Assembly: GCA_900544625.1 (NCBI GenBank)
Contig: UQVR01000006.1
Location: forward strand, 1 to 51,940
Source: an uncultured Mycoplasmatota bacterium
GTDB lineage: Bacteria > Bacillota_I > Bacilli_A > RF39 > UBA660
Direction: 5' to 3'
Length of the DNA: 51,940 nt
Within the stretch, counting starts at the first letter, position 1; each line of letters starts with the position of its first letter. The notes beneath the pieces were generated by a model that worked only from the letters and a program-made list of their open reading frames with translations, was not told the origin of the DNA and ran no database searches. This document shows positions 25,146-32,819 of the stretch, in pieces. The position numbers and the translations under genes are program-made.

Positions 25146-26371
25146 TATTTCCTCCTTAGTTTTCTATAAACACTCAACATTATTGGTAACATTTTATATA
25201 ATATTTTATTATTAACTAAATCAAATTCACCAATAAATTCAATATATTCATCTCCAAATTTTCTTTTAAAATCATGAAGTTTTGCCAAATTCTTATATTT
25301 CGTATTAGGATCTCCCGGTGTCCCAAATAAATCAAAAAATTCATAACCCTTATCATAAGCATCTTTAATAGCTTCATAATAACTTCTAGTAACAGCAAAA
25401 GTAAAATTAGCCAAATCATCACTACCAATATACAAACTCCATGCCCGATTTTTAGTATAAGTACAAATTAATGAACAAACACATACTTCATCTTTATCTA
25501 TTTTACTAAATACTTCTCTTTCTTTTTCTAATCTAGCTATTTTATTTTTAATATCTGCTTCTTTTTTCTTATTTACTTCAAGTTCTTTATTTAATTCATC
25601 TATTTCCTTACTTATATTATCTAATAATTCTTTAGGTCTAATACTAATATTAAAATATTTCATATTATTATCTTTAGACATCTCTTCACTAAATATTTTA
25701 TAATATTCTAAACTATGTGGATCAAAATCATCTTTACTACTATTACTTTGAATCAATCTATAAAAATCATCTACCTTTACATCATTATCCACAACTAAGT
25801 TATAACTATAACTTCTTTTAACACTTTTCATAAATGATTTATTAAATTTTGCTTCTATTTCTTTCCAAGTCTTTTTTAAATCAATTCTAAATGTATATCT
25901 AGGTTGATTTCCTTCGTATAACTTATAAAATCCTGTATGTTTATATCCTAAACTTAACATATAATTATAAAGTTCATAGTTATTTTCTCCACCATCAATT
26001 TTATTTCCATCATCATCAATATCTTGATATTTAATATCTGGATCAAACTTAATATAAATAATCTTATTATCTTTCATGTATTGTTTTAAATAATTAGTAA
26101 ATTCCTTTATTACATCTTTATTATTATAATCTAAAACAAACCCTCGAGGTGCATATCCATAACTAAAACCAAATGGAGTATACTTAAGAAGAATTAAACA
26201 AGTAGCAACTAAATTACCATCATTATCTTCCATTCCTACATAACGAGGAATTTGCCTTTTTGCTCTTTTACAAAATTGTCCCCATTCATAACTTTGTAAA
26301 AAATGTGATTTTTTATGTTTATTTTCAAATTCTCTATATTTACTCATCTCAACATTTTGTATAAATTTCAT
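25145..26371 (-). CDS. FemABX-family aminoacyltransferase, first copy (408 aa)
   Basis: Paralogue of the downstream gene with the same architecture: an N-terminal GNAT-like lobe (SYEWGQFCKRAKRQIPRY, then YGYAPRGFVLDY), a second lobe starting near the KSVKRSYSYNL block, a long coiled-coil arm (about 235-290) and a C-terminal stretch with FDLFGTPGD, a Fem-family hallmark. By family knowledge it would add the first residue of the cross-bridge to lipid II. GAGGT precedes the ATG. No tRNA genes or further bridge genes lie nearby. Confidence 0.9.
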   Translation of the reverse strand: MKFIQNVEMSKYREFENKHKKSHFLQSYEWGQFCKRAKRQIPRYVGMEDNDGNLVATCLILLKYTPFGFSYGYAPRGFVLDYNNKDVIKEFTNYLKQYMKDNKIIYIKFDPDIKYQDIDDDGNKIDGGENNYELYNYMLSLGYKHTGFYKLYEGNQPRYTFRIDLKKTWKEIEAKFNKSFMKSVKRSYSYNLVVDNDVKVDDFYRLIQSNSSKDDFDPHSLEYYKIFSEEMSKDNNMKYFNISIRPKELLDNISKEIDELNKELEVNKKKEADIKNKIARLEKEREVFSKIDKDEVCVCSLICTYTKNRAWSLYIGSDDLANFTFAVTRSYYEAIKDAYDKGYEFFDLFGTPGDPNTKYKNLAKLHDFKRKFGDEYIEFIGEFDLVNNKILYKMLPIMLSVYRKLRRK

Positions 26372-26429
26372 GTAATTACCTCACTATTCATATATAACTA
26401 GTTTATCACAACTAACTTTATTAAACAAG

Positions 26430-26456
26430 AAAAAACACCTATTCTTATTATAGGTG
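26430..26456 (-). terminator. Terminator of the transglutaminase-like gene
   Basis: On the minus strand CACCTAT (26456-26450), seven-base loop, ATAGGTG (26442-26436) and six T residues. Confidence 0.85.
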
Positions 26457-26475
26457 CAAAATCTAAAAATATAAT

Positions 26476-27960
26476 TTATTTATTTATTTTTTGTTCATAA
26501 ATACTTCTTAGCGTTCTAGTTAATTTAACCTGTTCAATTTGCTCAGGTATATTATTTTCATTTGCCACTCTTATAGATTGATGAAAATTAACTTTCATTT
26601 TATCTTCTGATGTTTCTGCTAATTGCATCATTAATTTTTCCACCGGAGTTCCTTCATAATCCCAATGAGAACAAGCAACAGTTTTACAAAAATCTATTAA
26701 CGCAAACGTATACTTTTCTGGATTATTATAATATTCTTGCTTTCTTACATTAAATAATACTCTTATTAAAGTTTCCGCAGGAATTGGTTTTATAAAATAC
26801 TTTTCTATTTCTAATAAGCTTTCATAAATATTATCTTTGTTAGGTTTCATACTATCTGGAACATAAGGATTTAAGAGCATCTTACTAAAAAGAGAATTAC
26901 CATTAACTAATAAAGCCATAAAATTAATTGATTTTACAAAATCATCAGGTAAATTTTTTAAACCAACACTTTCAACTTGTTTTTTAAATTCTTGAGCCAT
27001 ATTATTTGAAAAGTAAGGAAAATCTTCATCTACAATTCTTCCCTTATCAATTTCATCCATTTGTTCTTTAGTCAAAGCAAAATACCTATAAGAAAACATA
27101 AAGTTATTGTCAAACTTATTTTTTTTACTATTCCAAGTTGGATCAAAGTAATAAATTCCATCAACATTATATTTATCATCTTTAATCCTTATTACATTTC
27201 TTGCATGACCAACCTTTTTTCCAGGTTGTCTTAAAAAAACTTCATCACATGCAATTCCTAATCTATTTAATAATGTACTAAATATTACAGCATATCCAAC
27301 ACAAACTATTTTATCACCAAGCAATGCCGATGTTAAATTTCTTGAAATCATTTTATCTTCATTTTCATCAACTTCTTTATATATTCTATCCCTTACTATA
27401 TCATATACATACATAATAGTTTCTAATGGTGAAAAATCAAAGCTTTTTATACTATCAACAAAATTATTAATAGTAATAATTGTATCTTCATATTCTTTAA
27501 ATGCAATTTCTTTATTATTTCCATTTATTTTAAAATAAATATTTGCTGTATTTTCTCCGAATGCTTCTCTTACTTTATTTAATAATGTTGCATCTAAATC
27601 AAATTCATCTTCAAATATAATTCTTTTAGTTGATAAAATAGGATTTTTTCTAACAAATTCAGCTATTAACTTAGGTTCGTATTTAAAAGTTATATCACTA
27701 ACATTTCTTAAATAATATAATCTATCTTTTTTAACATTCTCTAATAATTCAACTTGATCTGGATAATCTGATGCAACATCTAAATTACAATCTATACTTT
27801 CTTCAAAGTCATATGGATCAGAAATAAGTTCTTCAAAAGATTTATCCAATGGTTGTTTAATACATATTTCATAGTCATATGGAAAAATACCAATTGATAC
27901 ATCAGTATAAAAACAATCAAAATTTTCATCAAAAGGTGCAAAAGTTAATTTTCCTCTCAT
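26476..27960 (-). CDS. Transglutaminase-like cysteine protease-fold protein (494 aa)
   Basis: Contains a transglutaminase-like core with the full triad: Cys220 in IVCVGYAV, His252 in GHARNVI and Asp273 in YYFDPTWN. The N-terminal 170 residues have no recognised domain, and the C-terminal 200 residues are helical with no signal peptide or membrane helix. It could be a cytoplasmic protease, amidase or peptide-modifying enzyme. The start is the ATG at 27960 because GTGGGGG lies eight bases upstream; the longer frame to 27987 would run through the leader hairpin. The leader of about 85 bases contains a terminator-like hairpin, so expression may be controlled by attenuation. Confidence 0.8.
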   Translation of the reverse strand: MRGKLTFAPFDENFDCFYTDVSIGIFPYDYEICIKQPLDKSFEELISDPYDFEESIDCNLDVASDYPDQVELLENVKKDRLYYLRNVSDITFKYEPKLIAEFVRKNPILSTKRIIFEDEFDLDATLLNKVREAFGENTANIYFKINGNNKEIAFKEYEDTIITINNFVDSIKSFDFSPLETIMYVYDIVRDRIYKEVDENEDKMISRNLTSALLGDKIVCVGYAVIFSTLLNRLGIACDEVFLRQPGKKVGHARNVIRIKDDKYNVDGIYYFDPTWNSKKNKFDNNFMFSYRYFALTKEQMDEIDKGRIVDEDFPYFSNNMAQEFKKQVESVGLKNLPDDFVKSINFMALLVNGNSLFSKMLLNPYVPDSMKPNKDNIYESLLEIEKYFIKPIPAETLIRVLFNVRKQEYYNNPEKYTFALIDFCKTVACSHWDYEGTPVEKLMMQLAETSEDKMKVNFHQSIRVANENNIPEQIEQVKLTRTLRSIYEQKINK

Positions 27961-27972
27961 AATAATATCCCC

Positions 27973-28003
27973 CACTAAAAATCTCATTGCAATTACAATG
28001 AGA
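27973..28003 (-). promoter_or_regulatory. Terminator-like hairpin in 5' leader
   Basis: On the minus strand TCTCATTG (28003-27996), six-base loop, CAATGAGA (27989-27982), then ATTTTTAG. It sits between the promoter at 28051-28079 and the ATG at 27960. An AGTGGGGG sequence occurs on both sides of it (28033-28026 and 27976-27969), the second copy being the ribosome binding site. Confidence 0.5.
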
Positions 28004-28050
28004 CTATATATTTAGTTATTTACAACCCCCACTGTATCACAACTACCTAA

Positions 28051-28079
28051 ATTTTAGCACATTTTAAAGGATTTGTCAA
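28051..28079 (-). promoter_or_regulatory. Promoter of the transglutaminase-like gene
   Basis: On the minus strand TTGACA (28079-28074), 17-base spacer, TAAAAT (28056-28051). The predicted start of transcription is near 28044. Confidence 0.8.
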
Positions 28080-28095
28080 ATTAATGGCCATAAAT

Positions 28096-28521
28096 CTAAT
28101 TTAAATAATCATCTAAATTAAATGTAAATTCAGCCATTCCAGCATAGTCATTTTCATCATAACTATAATCAGTAAAGAAAGTTAGAAAAATAATAAACTT
28201 GTTTTTTAAATATCTAGTTATTTTGATATCCATTACGGGCTCTACGCCATTTAGACCTTTAACATTTAACCAAGTCTCACCATCAAAAATATAATCTTTG
28301 AAATCTATAGTTTCATTCATTGGTAATTCCAATAATTCTTCAAGTTTACAATTTAAATCAAACCCCAATGAATAGTTGTCTCCGGAGATATCAAATGATA
28401 ATGTTTTAACAATTTCTGTTAATATTTTTTCACCTTTTTCATATTTACTTTGTTCATAAGTAATTAAATTAATACTGACTTTTTCGTTATTTACCTTTTC
28501 TAATTTAGCAATTTTAAACAT
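28096..28521 (-). CDS. Protein of unknown function (141 aa)
   Basis: Small, acidic, soluble protein without Cys-based motifs, signal peptide or membrane helix. Alternating hydrophobic and polar residues throughout suggest an all-beta or alpha/beta fold, with an aromatic-rich C-terminal third (FIIFLTFFTDYSYDENDY). The ATG at 28521 is preferred because AAAGGTGAT lies directly upstream; the TTG at 28536 lies inside no usable context. It is 42 bases downstream of a collagen-like gene. I do not recognise the family, and function cannot be assigned. Confidence 0.65.
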   Translation of the reverse strand: MFKIAKLEKVNNEKVSINLITYEQSKYEKGEKILTEIVKTLSFDISGDNYSLGFDLNCKLEELLELPMNETIDFKDYIFDGETWLNVKGLNGVEPVMDIKITRYLKNKFIIFLTFFTDYSYDENDYAGMAEFTFNLDDYLN

Positions 28522-28563
28522 ATAATCACCTTTCAACCCTATTATAACATAGGATTTAAGGTT

Positions 28564-29169
28564 TTATAAATCATATAATATTCTTTTAATCATTAAATTA
28601 ACATTACAAAATTCTACACTAGATGTATAAGTATCACCTAGTATAACAGTATTGACACTTAATTTTGTATCCGATTCAAATCTAAGTAATGTTGTTTGAT
28701 AAAAATGTTCATATTTACCATTACTTTGGGGAAAATTAAAAGACAAAGCTTTTATTTCCGAACCATTTTCATCTTGCAAATAAAAGTGTCCTCCATGAAT
28801 ATCATCCGCCCCACTTATCAAACCAGACAAAGTTATTTCATAAATACCAGGCTTAATTAATACTTCATTATCATTAATAACTTCAAAATAATCTGACGGG
28901 TTAGGGATCAACCACGGAGACAAAATAGTAAGTAAACCTTCCTCTTTAGTATCAATAAAACTAGTATAAAACATAGCCTTTGTACTTGCAGGAAAACTAG
29001 GCCCTTCAGGTCCTGGATCGCCTTTTAAACCTACTTCGCCTTGAATTCCTTGAGGACCTGTAGCACCAGTTGGTCCAGTTGGCCCCATAACTGTACTTAT
29101 CAACCCCAAATCCATCATTTCTTTTCTAAGTTTTTGTTTTTCTATAATTTTATCACACAACTTTTTCAA
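28564..29169 (-). CDS. Collagen-like protein with C1q/BclA-type C-terminal domain (202 aa)
   Basis: A short helical N-terminus (about 30 residues, ending DLGLISTVMG) leads into about ten Gly-X-Y triplets (GPTGPTGATGPQG...), then a C-terminal beta domain of about 135 residues. That domain has the spacing of trimeric C1q/TNF-like heads as in exosporium BclA-type proteins. Start choice: a TTG at 29169 with GAGGTGG five to six bases upstream gives an N-terminus that aligns with the paralogue at 30246-31169; the ATG at 29232 does not. The N-terminus and C-terminal head are clearly homologous to that paralogue. It is probably a surface filament or adhesin; no signal peptide is seen. Confidence 0.8.
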   Translation of the reverse strand: MKKLCDKIIEKQKLRKEMMDLGLISTVMGPTGPTGATGPQGIQGEVGLKGDPGPEGPSFPASTKAMFYTSFIDTKEEGLLTILSPWLIPNPSDYFEVINDNEVLIKPGIYEITLSGLISGADDIHGGHFYLQDENGSEIKALSFNFPQSNGKYEHFYQTTLLRFESDTKLSVNTVILGDTYTSSVEFCNVNLMIKRILYDL

Positions 29170-29279
29170 TAAAACCACCTCATATACATTAATATATGCT
29201 AAATGATACACGTGTAAACTTTTTAAAACCATATTTACTTTAAGTAATTCATTTGATAAAATATTAATGGTGATACTAA

Positions 29280-29819
29280 ATGAATTTATTTGAAATAATA
29301 TTACTATTAATTGTTATATTAGGGTTACTAGCTATAATATATGCTACTATATATAATAACCTAGTTAATTATAAATTAAAAATAGATAAAGCTGAAGGAA
29401 TAATTGATGAATCTTTAAGACAAAAATACGATTTAATTGCTAAATTAAATATTGCTATAAAAAAAGTTGTAACAAAAAAAGATTATTTAAAAGAATACAT
29501 TGATTTAAAAGATAAAAGAATAACCAACTATGAATTAGATAGAAAATTAACTGAAGCCTACAACATAATATTAGAAGTTAAAAACGACCACGAAGAATTA
29601 AATACTAAAGAATTCAATAAAGATTTAAAAGAAATAGATAGAATTAATGAAACATTAACTTCATGTAAAACCTATTTTAACAATAATACCGGAGAACTAA
29701 ACAAACTAATAAAAAGAATCCCAACAAATATTGTAGCAAAAATACACGGATATAAAATAAAACCATTTTTTGATGGTAAAAATATGCAAGACGCTGTTAT
29801 AGATGATTTTAAACTATAG
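29280..29819 (+). CDS. lemA: LemA-family membrane protein (179 aa)
   Basis: An N-terminal membrane helix (about residues 5-26) is followed by a long helical coiled domain with the LemA signature: YNNLVNYKLKIDKAEGIIDESLRQKYDLIAKL near residues 25-55. The rest of the helical bundle continues to the C-terminus. The family's role is not well defined; some members are linked to envelope stress or to TPM-domain partners, and none is encoded here. It is divergent from the collagen-like gene and sits directly upstream of the small toxin-like gene. A GGTGAT site precedes the ATG. Confidence 0.82.
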   Translation: MNLFEIILLLIVILGLLAIIYATIYNNLVNYKLKIDKAEGIIDESLRQKYDLIAKLNIAIKKVVTKKDYLKEYIDLKDKRITNYELDRKLTEAYNIILEVKNDHEELNTKEFNKDLKEIDRINETLTSCKTYFNNNTGELNKLIKRIPTNIVAKIHGYKIKPFFDGKNMQDAVIDDFKL

Positions 29820-29886
29820 CAGTTTTTATTAACAAATTTACGCATTTTTTTGTGTAATTTTCTCTATATTTTATTTTAAAAACAAC

Positions 29887-29915
29887 TTGTAATATTAGCC
29901 ACAATGTTGTATAAT
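29887..29915 (+). promoter_or_regulatory. Promoter of the small hydrophobic peptide gene
   Basis: TTGTAA (29887-29892), 17-base spacer, perfect TATAAT (29910-29915). Predicted transcription start is near 29922, giving a leader of about 60 bases. Confidence 0.8.
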
Positions 29916-29982
29916 TATTTATAGGAAATATATCAGTCGTTGAGTGTCTACCAAATCTTTTAACGAGAGGAGGTTTGATACA

Positions 29983-30075
29983 ATGAAGAATAAAACTTTT
30001 ATTTTAAAGTTTTTAGACTTTATTTGTACCATTTTGTTTTTAGTTATTATTTTAATAGCCATAATAAAGAAATGA
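29983..30075 (+). CDS. Small hydrophobic peptide, type I toxin candidate (30 aa)
   Basis: A 30-residue peptide: a basic start (MKNKTFILK), an Asp at position 12, one membrane-spanning stretch (about residues 10-28, Ile/Leu/Phe-rich with one Cys) and a Lys-Lys end. AGGAGG at 29968-29973 lies nine bases before the ATG. It has its own promoter, a structured 3' region and a terminator, and a convergent antisense promoter (30198-30226). Peptides of this size and charge pattern in type I systems (TxpA, BsrG, Fst) depolarise or disrupt membranes. The sequence lacks the Fst motif and I cannot place it in a named family. A regulatory membrane peptide is the alternative. Confidence 0.75.
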   Translation: MKNKTFILKFLDFICTILFLVIILIAIIKK

Positions 30076-30116
30076 CACTTAGCACTATGAACTTTTAGTT
30101 CAATAGGCTAAATGTC
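30074..30116. other. Hairpin starting at the toxin stop codon
   Basis: GACACTTAGC (30074-30083) pairs with GCTAAATGTC (30107-30116) with one mismatch, and an inner GAAC/GTTC stem closes a five-base loop. On the plus strand it caps the coding region. On the minus strand the same hairpin is followed by ATTTCTTTATT and could terminate the antisense RNA. Confidence 0.65.
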
Positions 30117-30132
30117 GCCACTATTTAGGTAG

Positions 30133-30170
30133 ACATTCAACATTGCAAAACTGAATGTTTCCTTTTTTTA
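30133..30170 (+). terminator. Terminator of the small peptide mRNA
   Basis: ACATTCA (30133-30139) and TGAATGT (30152-30158) form the stem, followed by TTCCTTTTTTT to about 30169. Confidence 0.8.
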
Positions 30171-30197
30171 TTTTATTCAAGTTTCCTTGACATATTC

Positions 30198-30226
30198 ATA
30201 ATAACACATTTAAAAAATTTTTTCAA
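30198..30226 (-). promoter_or_regulatory. Antisense promoter facing the toxin gene
   Basis: On the minus strand TTGAAA (30226-30221), 17-base spacer, TATTAT (30203-30198). It lies in the space after the collagen-like gene that ends at 30246 and would start an RNA near 30191 running into the toxin 3' region. No open frame follows, so the product would be a non-coding RNA. Confidence 0.6.
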
Positions 30227-30245
30227 GTTTTTAAAAGCAATTTAT

Positions 30246-31169
30246 TTACAAATATATTTTCTTAAGTAATAAATTTACATCATTAATTTTAATCCTTGAA
30301 GATGCAGCATCGCCAATAATACCAGCCATAACTTGTAAGGTTGTATCTTTTTTAAATTCAAATATAATATTTTGAGAAAAATGCATTTGAGGCACAACCC
30401 CACCTGATAGTTTAAAAGATAGGTCCATTACAACTTGACCAGCATCATCTTTAACATAGAATATCCCTCCATGTGTACTATCAACCTCTTCAATAGCACC
30501 TGAAAAAGCAATTTCATAAACACCAGGACTAACAATTATGTCATTTCTACCATTTATCTTAAAAAATTCAGAATCTGTAGGTATAATATAAGTATCTTGA
30601 ATATTCATTAAACCTGAAATATTCGTTTCTGCAAAGCTTGCAAACAACATTCCTTCTGTTGAACCTTCCATGATTGGTCCAATAGGTCCTTGAGGTCCAG
30701 TTGGGCCAACATCACCTTTATCGCCTTTGGGAATTGCAATAGTTAAATGGTGAGTATTTAAAGAAAAATTATCTGTAACTTTAGCCATTTGACCAGCATC
30801 CAAAGTTTTAGTATCCACGATATCAATTATTTCACAATTTCCATCTTCACCATTTTCTCCTTTTGGTCCAACGTCCCCAGTATCGCCTTTATCTCCCTTG
30901 TCCCCTTTTTCTCCTTTGATAGAGCCAGCATCCTTCCAAACGCCATCGTTCTCACTCCATATAAAAATATTAGAATTAACTAAATAAGCATCGCCAGTTT
31001 TACCAACTGGATGTCTATCTAACAACTCATCTTCACTTTTATAATAATCTATAATATTTATTCCTTCACCTTTTGGGCCTCTCGGACCAATTATTGTACA
31101 AAACAACCCTAAATCCAATAACTCTTTTCTTCTTTTCTGAACATTTTGTATCATTTTACATTTATCCAT
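30246..31169 (-). CDS. Collagen-like protein with interrupted Gly-X-Y region (307 aa)
   Basis: The N-terminal 28 residues (KRRKELLDLGLFCTIIG) match the paralogue at 28564. Three short Gly-X-Y blocks follow: GPRGPKGEG near 29, GEKGDKGDKGDTGDVGPKGENGEDG near 85-110, and GDKGDVGPTGPQGPIGP near 148-165, separated by non-collagen segments of about 40-50 residues. The C-terminal head (about 170-307) aligns with the other paralogue's head (STEGMLFASF against STKAMFYTSF) and looks like a C1q/TNF-type trimer. Charged KGD triplets, rather than Pro-rich ones, are typical of stabilised bacterial collagens. GAGGTG precedes the ATG. No export signal is seen. Confidence 0.82.
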   Translation of the reverse strand: MDKCKMIQNVQKRRKELLDLGLFCTIIGPRGPKGEGINIIDYYKSEDELLDRHPVGKTGDAYLVNSNIFIWSENDGVWKDAGSIKGEKGDKGDKGDTGDVGPKGENGEDGNCEIIDIVDTKTLDAGQMAKVTDNFSLNTHHLTIAIPKGDKGDVGPTGPQGPIGPIMEGSTEGMLFASFAETNISGLMNIQDTYIIPTDSEFFKINGRNDIIVSPGVYEIAFSGAIEEVDSTHGGIFYVKDDAGQVVMDLSFKLSGGVVPQMHFSQNIIFEFKKDTTLQVMAGIIGDAASSRIKINDVNLLLKKIYL

Positions 31170-31224
31170 CTTAACACCTCTGATATATTAAGATATGAAA
31201 AATTAAAACAAATTGTTAAAAATA

Positions 31225-31249
31225 TGGACAAGTATCATGAGCATGTCCA
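31225..31249. promoter_or_regulatory. Short dyad between divergent collagen-like genes
   Basis: TGGACA (31225-31230) and TGTCCA (31244-31249) form an inverted repeat in the 117-base space between the two divergent collagen-like genes. It could be a shared operator; the short arms make chance possible. Confidence 0.3.
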
Positions 31250-31286
31250 GCATAAATTCATAAGTTATTAATGAAAGGAGTTCAAA

Positions 31287-32078
31287 ATGAACAATAATAT
31301 AAAAAGAGCAAAACAATATATAGATTGTTTTAACAAAGAAAATCCAAATATAACGTACACTTGCTTCGGACCAACAGGTCCAACTGGACCTACAGGACCT
31401 GCTGGAGCCACCATAACAGTTGGTGTAACAACTACAACTGATCCTGGTACAAACGCAAGTGTAGTTAATACTGGAACACCATCTAATGCTGTATTAGAAT
31501 TTAACATTCCAGCTGGAGCAACCGGACCTCAAGGACCTCAAGGAATTCAAGGGCCACAAGGAGCTCAAGGAATACAAGGGGCAGAAGGACCTACGGGACC
31601 TGCCGGACCAACAGGTCCTCAAGGAAATCAAGGGCCAATTGGACCAGCTGGTATTACAGAAACATCTACCTACGGACGAAAATATGAAACATCACAAACA
31701 CCGCTTTCATTAACAGCAAGTGTATCACAAGATGTACCATTAGCAACCAATGGTCTTGCAAACCAAATAACCCAAGAAACAGAAAACAAATTAACTATAC
31801 CAACCACAGGTATTTATAAAATAGATTATTATTTCTCAGGAAGTAGTAATACAGCAACAGATGTTACCATATCAGTAAACCAAAACACAACTCCAATTAG
31901 TAATACCACAATAGGAAAAAGCTTAACGGCAAATCAAGATACTGACTTCGTAGGAAGTACAATAGCAAACCTTAATGCAAACGATAAAATAGGCCTTTCA
32001 ATAGAAGCAACAAATACAGCAACTATATCTCCATCATCAGACACCAGTGCTTACATTAATATCATAAAAATAGCATAA
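31287..32078 (+). CDS. Collagen-like surface protein, Pro/Thr-rich triplets (263 aa)
   Basis: A 28-residue N-terminus (helical, then NITYTCFG) leads to a first Gly-X-Y block ([14 protein letters not shown]). A 45-residue non-collagen insert in the style of DUF/repeat spacers in such proteins ([28 protein letters not shown] is its core) is followed by a second, longer block of about 15 triplets rich in GPQ and GIQ. The C-terminal head of about 120 residues has the BclA-type pattern ([22 protein letters not shown]). The head is closer to exosporium-type proteins than those of the two neighbours. Plus strand, AAAGGAG site, own terminator. Confidence 0.85.
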   Translation: MNNNIKRAKQYIDCFNKENPNITYTCFGPTGPTGPTGPAGATITVGVTTTTDPGTNASVVNTGTPSNAVLEFNIPAGATGPQGPQGIQGPQGAQGIQGAEGPTGPAGPTGPQGNQGPIGPAGITETSTYGRKYETSQTPLSLTASVSQDVPLATNGLANQITQETENKLTIPTTGIYKIDYYFSGSSNTATDVTISVNQNTTPISNTTIGKSLTANQDTDFVGSTIANLNANDKIGLSIEATNTATISPSSDTSAYINIIKIA

Positions 32079-32082
32079 CACC

Positions 32083-32124
32083 AAAGAATCAATATTTAGA
32101 AACTTTCTAATTATTGATTCTTTA
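32083..32124 (+). terminator. Terminator of the plus-strand collagen-like gene
   Basis: AAAGAATCAATA (32083-32094) and TATTGATTCTTT (32112-32123) form a perfect 12-base stem that encloses a second small TAGAAA/TTTCTA dyad. The T-run is short. Confidence 0.7.
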
Positions 32125-32159
32125 ATTCAAAAAGAAAAAGACTTAGTAAAAGCTAAATC

Positions 32160-32819
32160 TTATTTTGACCAATCAATTGGTACAAGCCCATTTTTTATTA
32201 AAAACTCATTAGTTTTAGAAAATGGCTTGCTTCCAAAAAATCCCGAATAAGCAGAAAATGGTGAAGGATGAGGGCTCATAACAATATAATGATGAGGATT
32301 AGTTATAAGTTTAGCTTTTTCTTTAGCAAAATTTCCCCATAAAATAAAAACTACAGGTTCATTTTTTAAATTAAGAAGTTTAATAATATAATCAGTCATT
32401 GGTTCCCAACCTAAGTTTCTATGACTTGCAGCCTTATCTTTTTCCACAGTTAAAACAGAATTTAGCAACAAAACTCCTTGCAAAGCCCATCCAGTTAAAT
32501 CACCATTATCCTTAGGCAATACACCCAAATCATCATATAATTCTTTATAAATATTCTTTAAAGAAGGAGGTATTTTTATTCCTTTTTGAACTGAAAAAGA
32601 TAATCCATGAGCTTCTCCTTTACCATGATATGGATCTTGTCCCACAATAACAACCTTTGTTTTTTCATAACTCGTTAATTTTAAAGCATTAAAAATAAAG
32701 TCTTTCGGAGGATAAATCTCTTTAGTATCATATTCATGTATAATTTTTTTATAAAAGTTTTTAAATCCAGGACTTTCCCAAATTATTTTTAGTTTTAAAT
32801 CCCAATCATTACCAATCAT
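32160..32819 (-). CDS. ung: Uracil-DNA glycosylase, family 1 (219 aa)
   Basis: Removes uracil from DNA as the first step of base excision repair. The catalytic water-activating motif GQDPYHG (Asp near residue 64) and the Leu-loop motif HPSPFSAYSGFFG are both intact, and the length is normal. The ATG overlaps the stop codon of the MYG1 gene by four bases (ATGA), so it is translationally coupled to it at the end of the walJ-rlmH-MYG1-ung string. Confidence 0.97.
   Translation of the reverse strand: MIGNDWDLKLKIIWESPGFKNFYKKIIHEYDTKEIYPPKDFIFNALKLTSYEKTKVVIVGQDPYHGKGEAHGLSFSVQKGIKIPPSLKNIYKELYDDLGVLPKDNGDLTGWALQGVLLLNSVLTVEKDKAASHRNLGWEPMTDYIIKLLNLKNEPVVFILWGNFAKEKAKLITNPHHYIVMSPHPSPFSAYSGFFGSKPFSKTNEFLIKNGLVPIDWSK

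Larger units (their letters stand above)
29939..30141 (+). other. Long-range 5'-3' pairing in the small mRNA
   Basis: The leader segment GTTGAGTGTCTACC (29939-29952) is complementary over 14 positions, with one G-U pair, to GGTAGACATTCAAC (30128-30141) in the 3' untranslated region of the same transcript. The 3' segment also forms the left arm of the terminator, so the two pairings exclude each other. Such 5'-3' clamps keep several type I toxin mRNAs translationally silent. Confidence 0.7.
30060..30191 (-). ncRNA. Predicted antisense RNA (type I antitoxin candidate)
   Basis: Inferred transcript of about 130 bases from the promoter at 30198-30226, complementary to the whole 3' untranslated region and the last codons of the peptide gene. 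Its likely end is the hairpin 30116-30074 with a weak T-run. Overlap at the 3' ends of the two RNAs is the arrangement in TxpA/RatA and BsrG/SR4. Only the DNA signals are seen; transcription is not shown. Confidence 0.5.

Noticed and set aside
31257..31269. CATAAGTTA upstream of the plus-strand collagen-like gene as a sporulation sigma-factor -10 box
   Set aside because: No suitable -35 element at the right distance, and the transcript start would fall in the ribosome binding site. No sporulation genes are visible.
31268..31507. Minus-strand open frame opposite the collagen-like gene
   Set aside because: It is a shadow of the Gly-X-Y coding repeats; no ribosome binding site, and low-complexity translation.
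31375..31650. Short-period repeats in the collagen-like gene as a CRISPR or tandem-repeat array
   Set aside because: The periodicity is the nine-base Gly-X-Y codon repeat within one open frame.
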